A stretch of 64,000 bases of DNA from Hofstenia miamia. Taxonomy: Eukaryota > Xenacoelomorpha > Acoela > Hofsteniidae. Below, piece after piece: positions 53,581 to 63,900 of this stretch. The position numbers and the translations under genes are program-made. Position 1 is the first letter of the stretch; each line of letters opens with the position of its first letter. The notes under the pieces were generated by a model that searched no databases, was not told the DNA's origin, and worked only from the letters and a program-made list of their open reading frames with translations. The DNA lies in contig CABFPE010001141.1 in the NCBI GenBank assembly GCA_900660155.1, positions 20,069-84,068 on the forward strand, written 5' to 3'.

Positions 53581-53679
53581 TTCATTATTTGAATTTAATT
53601 ATATTCGATTTTTGCAGTAAAAATACTTTTTCGATTTTCTTCAAAATAATATTTTTTTCGAGAAATTTAAAGTCCTGAA

Positions 53680-54102
53680 GTGAATTTTTTCACTCCTAGT
53701 CGAATCTTTTTCTTTGAAATCACCCCTGTCTGCGCTGATGAAAACCTCTCCAAGAACTTTGAAATCAAAGAATGCAATCGTATCATGCACAATCTATCTA
53801 ACAGCAGCTACACTGTCATTCCAGTCTTCGAAAAGTTTCTACTCTCTCCACGAATTATTGATCCCTCTCTTCTTGCTCGCGATGGTATCCACCTCTCCTA
53901 CAAAGGTCTTTCACATTTCATTGGTAACTTAAGGAACTTCTTCTCTAATTCACCGAAAACATTTCGCCTGTCAACACCTCGTTCATCATTTCGTAATCAG
54001 AATATACCATACGCAAGTGTTGCATCAAATTACTTACGTACCCGCCATCACCTTCTTCCTACGCCACAATGCCATATCACTCAATCAAACTCTTTCATCT
54101 AA
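53680..54102 (+). pseudogene. LINE ORF1, C-terminal part of an SGNH/esterase-like domain
   Basis: A 140-codon frame carries IDPSLLARDGIHLSYKGL, which fits block V (D-x-x-H) of the SGNH hydrolase fold found in ORF1 of CR1-like LINEs. There it is thought to help in RNA or membrane handling. The N-terminal GDSI block is not in this frame but is visible in the inverse copy at 63.4-63.9 kb. The ORF ends 34 bp after the ORF2 frame begins at 54069, so the two overlap. It is probably 5'-incomplete. Confidence 0.6.
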
Positions 54103-54320
54103 TATCAATGAACTTATTCAGGTGCAGTTTTTATTATATTATAATTATTGTTACTATATTAATTAAAGGGCAGTTTGCTATACCCCTACATGAATCTCTT
54201 AAAAAATTCAGCCTTCATCCTTCGAAAATAACAAAGGTACATTCAAATTATTATGCTATGAGATTCTATAATTTATTAAGTAATCATTTAAAATCGTTCT
54301 TAAAATTTCGAATAATTATT

Positions 54321-54350
54321 TCTGGAGACATTAAAAGTAACCCAGGGCCA
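54321..54350 (+). other. 2A-like motif, plus-strand LINE copy
   Basis: It encodes SGDIKSNPGP. The consensus for ribosome skipping is D-x-E-x-N-P-G-P, so this copy lacks the Glu. An identical stretch occurs at 54855-54884 in the duplicated segment. Confidence 0.55.
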
Positions 54351-54487
54351 ACAGTTTCCAAAAATAAAATACAAGATGTATTAAATAATTTTAGGAAAAT
54401 TTTTAAAATTATTTCGCTAAATTGTAGAAGTCTTAGTGCAAATCGCAATGAATTTATTCAAATGGTCAGCAAAATTGGAAATAGCGC

Positions 54488-54488
54488 N
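54488..54488. other. Single N, probable assembly join
   Basis: The left flank repeats at 55.0 kb and the right flank repeats at 56.0 kb, as expected if two overlapping contig ends were glued. Confidence 0.7.
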
Positions 54489-54778
54489 CCCAACCAAAAA
54501 TGGAATTTTCTTAATAAAAGTATTGGTAAAACTAAGGGGCTAAATATAAGCATTGAAGGAATCAAACATGATAATAAGATGTACAAGAATAAGAAGGATA
54601 TTGCAAACATTTTAAACAGAAATTTTGAAAATATGTGTAAATTCAATTTCAAATTCGGAAAAATTGGAAACAATTCATCCCAACAACCAGATATACGCAA
54701 GGAACGGTTTCATTTCAACTTAATTTCCTACTATGAGCTTAGAAATGTAGTAAATAAGTTAGATAATAATAAATCATG

Positions 54779-54779
54779 N
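54779..54779. other. Single N, probable assembly join
   Basis: The left flank matches 56.28 kb and the right flank matches 54.25 kb. It is paired with the N at 54488. Confidence 0.7.
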
Positions 54780-57700
54780 AATTATTATGCTATGAAATTC
54801 TATAATTTATTAAGTAATCATTTAAAATCGTTCTTAAAATTTCGAATAATTATTTCTGGAGACATTAAAAGTAACCCAGGGCCAACAGTTTCCAAAAATA
54901 AAATACAAGATGTATTAAATAATTTTAGGAAAATTTTTAAAATTATTTCGCTAAATTGTAGAAGTCTTAGTGCAAATCGCAATGAATTTATTCAAATGGT
55001 CAGCAAAATTGGAAATAGCGCAATATATGTATTTATTGAAACTTGGTTAAAAGATTCTTTATTATTATTATTATTATATAATCCAGACTGTAATACTTAT
55101 GATATTCATTTCAAAAATCGATCTGAACGTGGTGGGGGATTGATGATACTTGTTTCAAAATCCTTAAAATCAAAACGTAGAAATGATTTAAAAATTAAAC
55201 ATGAGATTTTTGAAAGTATGTGGATTGAACTAAAATCTTTTTCAAATTCTTGCAACAGCGAACTCATAAACATTTGCTGCAATCCAAATAAAAATTATAT
55301 TTCCGAATTTTGCAACCACAAAATTGAAGAAATAGAATATGCAATTCTTGAAAATAAGTTTATTAGTGTCCTTGGAGACTTTAATTCTAATTATTTAAAT
55401 TCTGTTGAATAAAAGAAAATTGATTATATTTGTGATATTTTTGCTTTTCAAACTATTAATAAAACCAAACCAACTAGATGTTCTAATTTAATTGACTATT
55501 TTCTATCCGATAGTTGTAATAAATATAAAACTTATAAATTTGAATCATTTAGTGATTACTATCTTTGCGTTTATGTTAGTAACCATAAGTTCAGGACAAA
55601 AAATAGGAAACTTATTTATTCTAGGGATTTTAGCAACTTTACTGAGCAAAAATTTGTACACCTCTTGAAGAACATATCCTTTGATATAATCTTTTAATGA
55701 TGCCGATAGTATGTTAAAATTCATCACTTGTGAAATCACCAAAGCGTTAAACAAAGTAACACCGCTGCGAACAAAGTTAATTAGCACAAAATTAAGGCCA
55801 GTGATTAACGAGCCCCGTGATTCTGACTTGATTAAGGAGCTGGTAATTAAGAAAAATAAACTCTTTGAACTTGCGAAATCGGATCCCATCAATCTTAATA
55901 GGACTAATTATGAACACGCTAAGCAATTAATCAAAAAGAGCCGCAAATTTAGTTATGAATGTAAGTTAAAGGATTATTTCGGATTATTTCAAACGCCCAA
56001 CCAAAAATGGAATTTTCTTAATAAAAGTATTGGTAAAACTAAGGGGCTAAATATAAGCATTGAAGGAATCAAACATGATAATAAGATGTACAAGAATAAG
56101 AAGGATATTGCAAACATTTTAAACAGAAATTTTGAAAATATGGGTACATTCAACTTTAAATTCGGAAAAATTGGAAATAATTTATCCCAACAACCTGATA
56201 TACGCAAGGAACGGTTTCATTTCAACTTAATTTCCTACTATGAGCTTAGAAATGTAGTAAATAAGCTAGATAATAATAAATCATGTGGATCCAGTAACCT
56301 GCCGTATTGGATAATTAAGAAATATTTTTATATTTTTGGTGAATACCTGCTTGTAGCATTTAATCAAAGTATTATAAATAATGACTTTCCTACCCTTTTA
56401 AAGCAATCTGATATTTCACCGTTATATAAAAAAGGAGACCCGCTAGACCCCATGAACTACAGGCCAATTAGTATAACACACCCCTTCTCAAAAATATTTG
56501 AAAAACTACTAGCCGCACAAATGTACAAATTTATCAATGACAATCAAATTTTATCAAGTAATCAATTTGGATTTCGACCTAAATTCAGCACATCTGATGC
56601 GATTTTATCAATCACAGAAAAAATTAAACAAAATTTAAATCAAAATTTGTTTACAGCGGTTGCTTTACTTGATTTAAGCAAAGCATTTAATTCAATGAAT
56701 TTCGATATTTTAGAAGAAAAATTAAGGCTAGAAGGTTTTAGTGTCAATGCAATAAATTTCATTATGAGTTTTTTAGAGAATCGCAGACAAAGAGTAAAAA
56801 TTGATCACATTTTCTCAGACTATACTACTACAAATCTAGGCGTACCACAAGGAACTGTATTAGGACCCATTCTTTTCGCACTTTATGTCAATGACATTTC
56901 AAAATCCTTGACAAATGGAACTATTTACCAATATGCAGACGATACTTGTATATTACGGACAGCAAAAAATCCCTTTGAGGCAACCAAACATTTGACAAAA
57001 GATATTGAAAATCTCGTAACATATTTCAATCATAATAATCTAAAAATCAATTCTGACAAAACTCAATTTATCATCTTTTCATCTAAACAACAACAAAAGC
57101 TTACTGAAAATTTTAAAATTAATGTTTGTGATAACGAAATTAGTCAAAGTAAATGTGTAAACTATCTAGGTGTATTACTAGACAATGACTTAAATTTCGA
57201 TAGTTTCTTCTCCCACAAATTAAGAAAGATGCCATGTGGAATAAAATATTTGAACCATTTGCGCCATGTAGGAAAATCATCGCATGTAGAACTAATTCAT
57301 TCATTTGTCTTAAGTCAATTTAATTACTGTGCATTTCTTTTTCAAAATCTCACATCGCAAAAACGTTCATCATTAGCAAAAATGTTTAACTGGGCATTTA
57401 GAACACTTAATTATATTGAAAAACATGAATCCATAACGCAATTAAGATCATCATATAACATTTTGGCCCCGAATTACTTTATTCAGTATCAATCTTTATG
57501 TATGATTCACAAATTTATTCCCGTATTAAGTTCATTAAGTTTTCTTAATAATTACATCAAAATCAATAAAAGAAGTAAAACACTTTTTAGTAACAATAAT
57601 CGTCAATACTCATTTTCTTTTAAATGTACAATCTTATGGAATGATTTAAGTATTGATATAAAATGTGAGGAAAACCATAAACACTTCAATAAAAAAATAA

Positions 57701-57857
57701 AACAATTTCAATTAAGTAGGCAAACATTATTGGGCATAGATAATAAACTCAATGCATGGTCAAATTACTTTTAAAACTGCCCTTTAATTAATATTGCATA
57801 TTTAATTAGTTTTGTAACTATTTTTGTCATGCGTTAGTTTATAGTTTTTATATACAT

Positions 57858-58295
57858 TTAAGCAATAAATTTGCTTTGACTCTTAATGTTATTAACATTA
57901 TTGTAAGAGATTTCCACAGTATTTAGTTTACAAAGTAAAGTTATTGTGAAAGAAATAACAGTCGTAAAAAGCTTCCATGAGCACAAATAGTCATCAACGA
58001 AGTTTCCGCGGAAATAGGTTAAGAAAAATCGCAGTGGCTTTCCAAAAGTCACTTGCATCACTAACAATCTTAACCAACATTGGACAGTGGTAAATATAGG
58101 AATGTCGAACTTCAAGACATTGCGAGTGTAATAAGGTTCAAACAAAATCATCAAAACATTATCATTAGAGTTTTGCATGTCTTTTGTCATCATGAGAAGA
58201 ACATCATTTACTTGAAGAGAGTGCTGAGTGAGCCACTGTTTATGGGGATATATGTGTAATAAACGACCCATTTTGTAACGCTGCATTGTACACAT
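57858..58295 (-). CDS. ORF of 145 codons, unknown
   Basis: This minus-strand ORF is rich in hydrophobic and aromatic residues (VLLMMTKDM, VLMILFEPYYT, LRFFLTYF). It shows no motif I recognise. It overlaps the 3' end of the plus-strand LINE at its low-coordinate side and lies inside an inferred intron of the Lys/Ser-rich gene. It may be a transposon remnant or a chance ORF. Confidence 0.2.
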   Translation of the reverse strand: MCTMQRYKMGRLLHIYPHKQWLTQHSLQVNDVLLMMTKDMQNSNDNVLMILFEPYYTRNVLKFDIPIFTTVQCWLRLLVMQVTFGKPLRFFLTYFRGNFVDDYLCSWKLFTTVISFTITLLCKLNTVEISYNNVNNIKSQSKFIA

Positions 58296-58315
58296 TCAAT
58301 TTCTATATGTCCGAT

Positions 58316-58630
58316 TTAGTTAAACACCAGCCCAATTATGCATAACCAACTATAAGAGTTACTAATGTCTAACAGGCGGCCAGTAATCAAAATACAGAAT
58401 AAAAGAGGTCCCAAAATCGAGCCTTGAGGAACAATGAATGGGGAGGAGAGGGATGAAGTGAAGAAAGTAGTAAGCGAAGTATTAAAAGAAAAGATAGATT
58501 GGGTAGACCTCGAAAGCATAGTTATTGAAATATATGACAGAACTTGAGCGCCTCCTATAATGCAACTGAACAGAAGCAAGTTAGAAGTAAAGACAGCAAC
58601 CAAGCGTAAGATAGAGTAGAAGTAGAGCAC
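58316..58630 (-). pseudogene. LINE RT fragment (motif B)
   Basis: The 104-codon ORF contains SRSTQSIFSFNTSLTTFF and then IVPQGSILGPLLFCIL, a well preserved RT motif B with its usual preceding segment. No motif A or C is attached. It is a short remnant of an APE-type LINE. Confidence 0.65.
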
Positions 58631-58960
58631 ATTTTATGCAAGTGCATGGGAAGGGCTAAAGAATGTAGGTATCAACATGAAGAGCAAAAAGGTAAGCTAA
58701 GAGAGATAGAAATTCAGCACGGCGATAGGAATTGAGAATGGAATATTAATACTAGGTAAGGAGAGGTCTACAGAAAGTGCAAATAGGGTATTTTAATGAA
58801 AAACGCAACAAAGGCCGACAAATGGATCAGGTATATGGCAATAGCTAAGCAGGCAAGAAACAGTATTAAGTTTGAAACATAAAGGAAGATTCTAAAAGGA
58901 ACTAGATGCAGGAAAGGATGCAGTAGAATTCGAGGAGTAATTTAGAGCCATGAAAAACCA
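58631..58960 (+). pseudogene. Degraded R4/Dong-like LINE N-terminal fragment
   Basis: Broken plus-strand frames read WEGLKNVGINMKSKK, AKQARNSIKFET and LDAGKDAVEF. These align with AWEVLKNVGMDIKKK, AKQARDNMKFETQ and LDAGEKATARAGEDAVRF in copy 2 at 11.5-11.9 kb. It is a much older copy of the same LINE group, lying in an intron of the Lys/Ser-rich gene. Confidence 0.6.
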
Positions 58961-59206
58961 GTGATACAAAATGAAAACTTAAAAGAAATTCTGTTAAAAG
59001 CGCTGTTAAATAATTGAAGTGTACAATACTTTAAGTAACATGTGAAGCACATATTGAATGAAAATGCAAAACTACTGTCGTCCTATTTTTATTAAAATTT
59101 AGTAGATTTGATTAGCACAACGAAATGGGATGAAATTCAAAGGAAATAATTTTCGGTTGTGGATTTTTTTATCAACAATGAAATTTAGGACAATGAATAC
59201 CGTTAC

Positions 59207-59366
59207 CTTTTTTCGATTCATTCTCCGACTTTTCGTCTTCACTACTGTCTTCCTCATCGCTTTCTTCGTCCTCTTGGTCTGTTTTGATTTCATCTTCTGA
59301 AACAGCAGGGATGTTTTCTTCATCTTTTTCAGAAACAGCTTTCATACGGTCATGAAAATTTTGTAA
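59207..59366 (-). CDS. Acidic exon (160 nt) of the Lys/Ser-rich gene
   Basis: The acceptor is CTTTTAG (AG at 59368-59367) and the donor is G followed by GTAACG from 59206. The exon enters in phase 0 and leaves in phase 1. It encodes LQNFHDRMKAVSEKDEE, then a Glu/Asp/Ser-rich run (QEDEESDEEDSSEDEKSENE) ending in SKK. The phase fits both the upstream 86-nt exon and the 18-nt microexon downstream, after an intron of about 6.4 kb that holds the plus-strand LINE. Function is unknown. The acidic stretch followed by the Lys-rich exons suggests a charged, disordered protein. Confidence 0.6.
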
Positions 59367-59399
59367 CTAAAAGCTAGAGTAAAATTTTTTAATTGAAAA

Positions 59400-60200
59400 A
59401 TCCCACATCAGTTAAAGAAGAGAACAAATCAATTTTCAATCTAGACGAAAAATAAACAAATAAAATATTTTAAAAGTTGTATGAATAGTCGTATATATGA
59501 GAACTTAAATACAAACAAGGGTGTGAAATGGGTCGATGCCAACCATACTGCCTCATTCTTCATTCAGTTTTTACAACATTTGGTGAGGAAGGACTTATCG
59601 AATAAAAAATAACTCAAAATGTAAAAAAATTACCTTTGATTAATCCAATGAAAACGGAGATGGCATCAAGCTCCAAAATAACATGCTAATTTAATATCAT
59701 TGTAAAGATAAAAACTATATTTGCCAGTAGGCACCACTTTGACTTTGGTAATGGAAATGAATAAAATTAATTTATCCCATATTTTTTCTGCATTTGAAAT
59801 CAAGCTAATGGAATAGGTTAAATTGAATTTGCTTAATTTCGAAACATTTCAAACTGTGTTTTTCATAACCGTCTCCACCCTTCATATAATGAATAAAATG
59901 TATTTTTGTGAATAATCTATAAGTGATGCAAAAAGAGTGAATTAACAAACATATTAAATTTTCATTGCATGTAAAAATGCATCCCATTGGTCATGCGAGA
60001 TATTTTTTTTCAGTATAATGCACTTCATTTTGTTCGATTCATATGTGAAAATTTTACAAGATAATTTCTAAAATCTTTGGTTATTTTTAACGACATTCAC
60101 GGCTGTAACACATTCAGGTGTTAACAAAAGCTTTAATTGTTAATCATTCGTTTTTTAGAAGACAACTGAAAATAACGCCATAATAAACAAAATACGTAAC
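59400..60200. other. Intron of the Lys/Ser-rich gene
   Basis: No repeat was recognised. It is bounded by the two acidic exons. Confidence 0.45.
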
Positions 60201-60211
60201 AAATTCCTTAC

Positions 60212-60297
60212 ATCTTCGTCGCCATCGATAAAATCACCGGAGTCAACCGATTCAACTTGTTTGATTTTCGATTGAAAAATTTCATCTTCCTTCACAG
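60212..60297 (-). CDS. 86-nt exon of the Lys/Ser-rich gene (first seen)
   Basis: The acceptor is TTTTTTAG (AG at 60299-60298) and the donor is GAT followed by GTAAGG from 60211, a good consensus. It enters with two bases of a split codon and ends on a codon boundary. It encodes VKEDEIFQSKIKQVES, then VDSGDFIDGDED. Upstream exons must lie outside the window or be hidden by the LINE at 60.96-64 kb. No family match is recognised. Confidence 0.55.
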
Positions 60298-60309
60298 CTA
60301 AAAAAATTA

Positions 60310-60955
60310 TATGAAATACAATATTACAGAGAAAAATTTGTTATATTATGAAAATTTATTGCGCAGTTTAGTAAGTACTCAATAAATTAAAAGAAAATTC
60401 AGGATGCATAATCTACATGTCGGCCCGTTTTAAATTATTTATTTCCACATCATTGCAGGCCGAATTTACGGTTAACAAATATAACGTGTAATAGTCTTAA
60501 CGGTCAACGATTTGATAGTAGTGCTTCGTCCAAAAACCTACTCAAATCAATATCAAATTAACAGTGACGTATCATGTAGACATTACAAAAAGATATACAC
60601 GTAAACAGATGAGAAAATTCGACGAAATAAAACATAGAATTCCCAGCTATCAATAACTTTGAATTAATAGGCAATCCCAGATTTTCATGCACATGTACAA
60701 CTAGTAAGGGATGTCATGTCCGGTAAATGACTCTGCACATTGAAAAACTGACAATCAATTTATTCCAGTAATATTGTACTTATTTAACTTTAAATACCAC
60801 TCAACGCAAAATTATATCAAATTAGGTAATTAGAAAGAACATTAATAAAAACATTTTTTAAGTATTTGATAGATGGTCTGCGTTTAGTAGAAAGGCTTAG
60901 GACGATGATATGCTTTATGTAAGAAATAGATATTTTAACTAGGAATAAAAATAAT
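60310..60955. other. Spacer or intron, nothing recognised
   Basis: AT-rich, with no ORF or repeat noted. Confidence 0.35.
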
Positions 60956-62188
60956 AAGAGTCAAAGCAAATTTATTGATCAATGTATACAAAATTCTACA
61001 AACTAATACATGACAAAATAAAAATAAAATATAAACAAATAATTAACTACAAATTAATATGTACAATATATAATAATATAATCAATGTTTGTGTGAATGT
61101 TTGTGTAGGTGCTCAATGGATGTATGTTTCGAATGCATGAAGTGTATTACCGTCCTCCAATGTATACTGTTTTATTAGAAGAAATTGTTTCAATTTTTTT
61201 CTAAACTTTTTATAGTTTTTCTATTCGCGTTTCATAATCTAAATTATTCCACAATTTAATTGATACGTGATGAAAGCCATTGATTATCGTCGGTGTTTGA
61301 AAAATGAAATTTAATTGCTTTTATCTTAACCCTTCGCTTCTTAATTGGTGCAACACTGTTTAATGCCTTGTAGATTCCTTTTGCAATGTAATTAATCAGT
61401 TTAGGTAAAGAATTTAACATGTAAATATAGTTAAATGTGGTGTTTTTAGGGCCTTTTCCATTTTTTCTTTTGCATATATGAATTTAAATTGCTTGTTTTT
61501 AATAGTTTTGTTACTAGTATATGTACACTGTGCATGATCACTAAATGATTCAAACATTAAGGATTTGAAGGAATCATCAGAATTAGTAAAAAAGTAATCA
61601 ATTAAATTGTTCATTCGAGTTGGACAAACTGTATTAACACAACGAAGATTACAAGTTGCAGACATTTCATTTAAAATTTCGTTCATATGAATTAAAGTAA
61701 TTAATAATATATTTAGAGAGTTATAATTATTACATATTTCAGATATTTCGTTGACTATAATTTAGATATTCAACTAGATAAATTTTATTTGAATTATATG
61801 TTACGTTTATCAATTCTTTTTGGAAACAGTTCTCTATTGATTTTATTTCTTTCCACAGCGATTCAAATATTTCATGATAAATTTCATATTCAGATTTACG
61901 GACTGGTTTTAAAGATTTTGGCACAATTATCATAAGTCTACCATCTTCACCTATTCAATTCTTAGAAAAAACCTCAAAAATTTGTCTGTCTGGATTAAAC
62001 AAGTTAGGGTCGATATCAGGCTTAAGCCAAGTTTCTGTAATTAAGAAAATTGCATTTTTTCCAATTTTTGTAATCAATTTTAAGAAATCATTTCTGTTTG
62101 AATTAAGGCTTCTAGCGTTAAGGTATATATATTTAATGTTATTAGAATAGTTTTTCAATTCGTGTTCAATTTCGGACTCATTTAGAAT

Positions 62189-62218
62189 AGGACCAGGATT
62201 TGTTTCTATGTCGCCGGA
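62189..62218 (-). other. 2A-like ribosome-skipping motif
   Basis: It encodes SGDIETNPGP, which satisfies D-x-E-x-N-P-G-P, the 2A signature. 2A-like sequences are known at the start of ORF2 in some APE-type LINEs. Here the motif precedes the endonuclease by about 20 residues. Activity is inferred only. Confidence 0.6.
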
Positions 62219-62235
62219 AAGGATTAATTTTAAAA

Positions 62236-62236
62236 N
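62236..62236. other. Single N, probable assembly join
   Basis: The right flank repeats 61921 onward and the left flank resembles 62550. The two sides differ by small changes, so they could be two alleles placed in series. Confidence 0.65.
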
Positions 62237-62746
62237 CACAATTATCATAAGTCTACCATCTTCACCTATTCAATTCTTAGAAAAAACCTCAAAAATTTGT
62301 CTGTCTGGATTAAACAAGTTAGGGTCGATATCAGGCTTAAGCCAAGTTTCTGTAATTAAGAAAATTGCATTTTTTCCAATTTTTGTAATCAATTTTAAGA
62401 AATCATTTCTGTTTGAATTAAGGCTTCTAGCGTTAAGGTATATATATTTAATGTTATTAGAATAGTTTTTCAATTTGTGTTCAATTTCGGACTCATTTAA
62501 AATAGGACCAGGATTTTTTCTTTGTCGTCGGAAAGGATTAATTTTAAAAAAAAGGAAATACCTAATAAAGTGTTTATAAATCAAAATACTGAATTTGATA
62601 GTACACCTGTAGTAATTGAGATGTAAGTGCTTTCTATGTTGCGTTTACAAGTGAACATGTTTATAGTATATAGGTACATTTCGGAAGACAAAATATATAA
62701 CTAGATAATACATAAAAATACTACCATTTTGATTGATTTAGTCATT

Positions 62747-63900
62747 CTAGAGATGAAGAGATGGGGTCGGAAGAAGACATCGACGCGAAGTGGAGCTTAT
62801 GACTTTGGAGTAAGAAACATGAGGAGTACAGAATGATGAAGCAATAATTGGGCGAGGACTGAAGTGATTCTTTAAGATCTGAGTCATTTGTTTGATTCCA
62901 TTGCCAGAAGGATGAATCCCATTGTGGGATAGGAGACTACAATCGATGGTTCTTCGTGATAACATTTTTTGAAGACAGGGATGACATTGGATTTGTTTGA
63001 AGAGACGCGTGATAGGACTTCATTAAATTCATCAATGACGTGATTTTGTTGTAAGAGTGAATATTTGGAGACTGGTGTACTTTCTAAGAAGTAGATGAAA
63101 CGTGGCGAGAATTTAATACGAATCTGTTCATCTAGAGGATTGATATTTGATTTGAATGTTCGAACATCAGTGGAGTGTATTGCATCGATTAGACCAGTGT
63201 TTAGAATGACAGAATTGACGTGATTTTTGGATATTGCGAGATCCTTTCAGCAAGACGTCAAGAATTGTGACCAGGATAAGAATTGATGGACGTGGTTTGG
63301 TTAGGTAGAAGATTATGTGAGCAGACATTTCGAAGGATGCTGCTTCCAATGATTAATGAGGTTGTACCAGGTTTGATCGATTTTACTTGACTTCGTGGTT
63401 TGTCAGATTTTTTTCTTGGAAACTGGGTGGATTTTTGAAGGAAATATAGCGATGTTAGGAGGGAGAATCGACTGTTTGTGTTGAACAGGATGCATTGATT
63501 GAGCAAGCAGATTTGGTAGGAGAAGATTGTGTTGCAGCATTGGAGACAGAGTTGAGTGAGCNGACGTGGTTTGGTTAGGTAGAAGATTATGTGAGCGGAC
63601 ATTTCGAAGGATGCTGCTTCCAATGATTAATGAGGTTGTACCAGGTTTGATCGATTTTACTTGACTTCGTGGTTTGTCAGATTTTCTTCTTGGAGACTGG
63701 GGTGGATTTTTGAAGGAAATATAGCGATGTTCGGAGGGAGAATCGACTGTTTGTGTTGAACACGATGCATTGATTGAGCAAGCAGATTTGGTAGGAGAAG
63801 ATTGTGTTGCAGCATTGGAGACAGAGTTGAGTGAGCATTTAAAAAGAAGTAGAAGAGCTTCAGCGGCGTTTTCTTTGTCGAGAAGAGAGAACATTTGATG
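62747..63900 (-). pseudogene. LINE ORF1 with SGNH-hydrolase-like blocks
   Basis: From the 5' side (high coordinates) the frame starts beyond the window and includes SLLDKENAAEALLLLF and a Ser/Pro/Lys-rich linker (RRKSDKPRSQVKSIKPG). Block I follows as TSLIIGSSILRNV, where SGNH enzymes have G-D-S. After several frame breaks, block V appears at 62965-62747 as CSLLSHNGIHPSGNGIKQM. The change of GDS to GSS keeps the presumed nucleophilic Ser position but alters the Asp. The single N at 63562 lies within a duplicated segment. Confidence 0.55.
63562..63562. other. Single N, probable assembly join
   Basis: Sequence right of the N (from GACGTGGTTTGG) repeats 63290 onward. Sequence left of it repeats at 63836. 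Confidence 0.7.

Larger units (their letters stand above)
54069..57774 (+). pseudogene. LINE ORF2: 2A-like motif, APE endonuclease, RT
   Basis: The N-terminus has a hydrophobic stretch (FYYIIIIVTILI) and a short linker, then SGDIKSNPGP. Endonuclease follows: ISLNCRSLSANRNEF, FIETWLKDS, ERGGGLMILVS and LGDFNSNY. A stop at 55410-55412 and a frameshift before 55711 break the frame. From 55711 an open 687-codon frame holds RT motifs NYRPISITHPFSKIFEKLL, motif A VALLDLSKAFNSMNFD, motif B GVPQGTVLGPILFALYVND and motif C YQYADDTCIL, then the thumb and C-terminal region. The RT itself looks intact. The 2A-like motif has Lys where active 2A sequences have Glu. Confidence 0.75.
53600..57885 (+). mobile_element. 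APE-type LINE with SGNH-like ORF1, 2A-like motif and complete RT
   Basis: The element has the end of ORF1, an ORF2 with endonuclease and RT, and a 3' end reading CAATAAATTTGCTTTGACTC at about 57863. The same 3' end occurs on the minus strand at 60961-60980. Sequence at 54241-54778 is duplicated material from 54.78-55.02 and 55.99-56.29 kb around single N positions and is probably an assembly artefact. Confidence 0.75.
61414..62584 (-). pseudogene. LINE ORF2 endonuclease region, deleted copy
   Basis: In order on the minus strand are SGDIETNPGP (62218-62189), IKYIYLNARSLNSNRNDFL, ITETWLKPDIDPNLFNPD, a break near 61950, then MIIVPKSLKPVRKSEYEIYH. At 61686-61414 come CPTRMNNLIDYFFTNSDD and ESFSDHAQCTY. 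These are the APE endonuclease landmarks (N-A-R-S-L, E-T-W-L, S-D-H). The upstream near-duplicate (62584-62270) reads RRQRKNPGP at the 2A position because of small indels. No RT follows. Confidence 0.65.
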
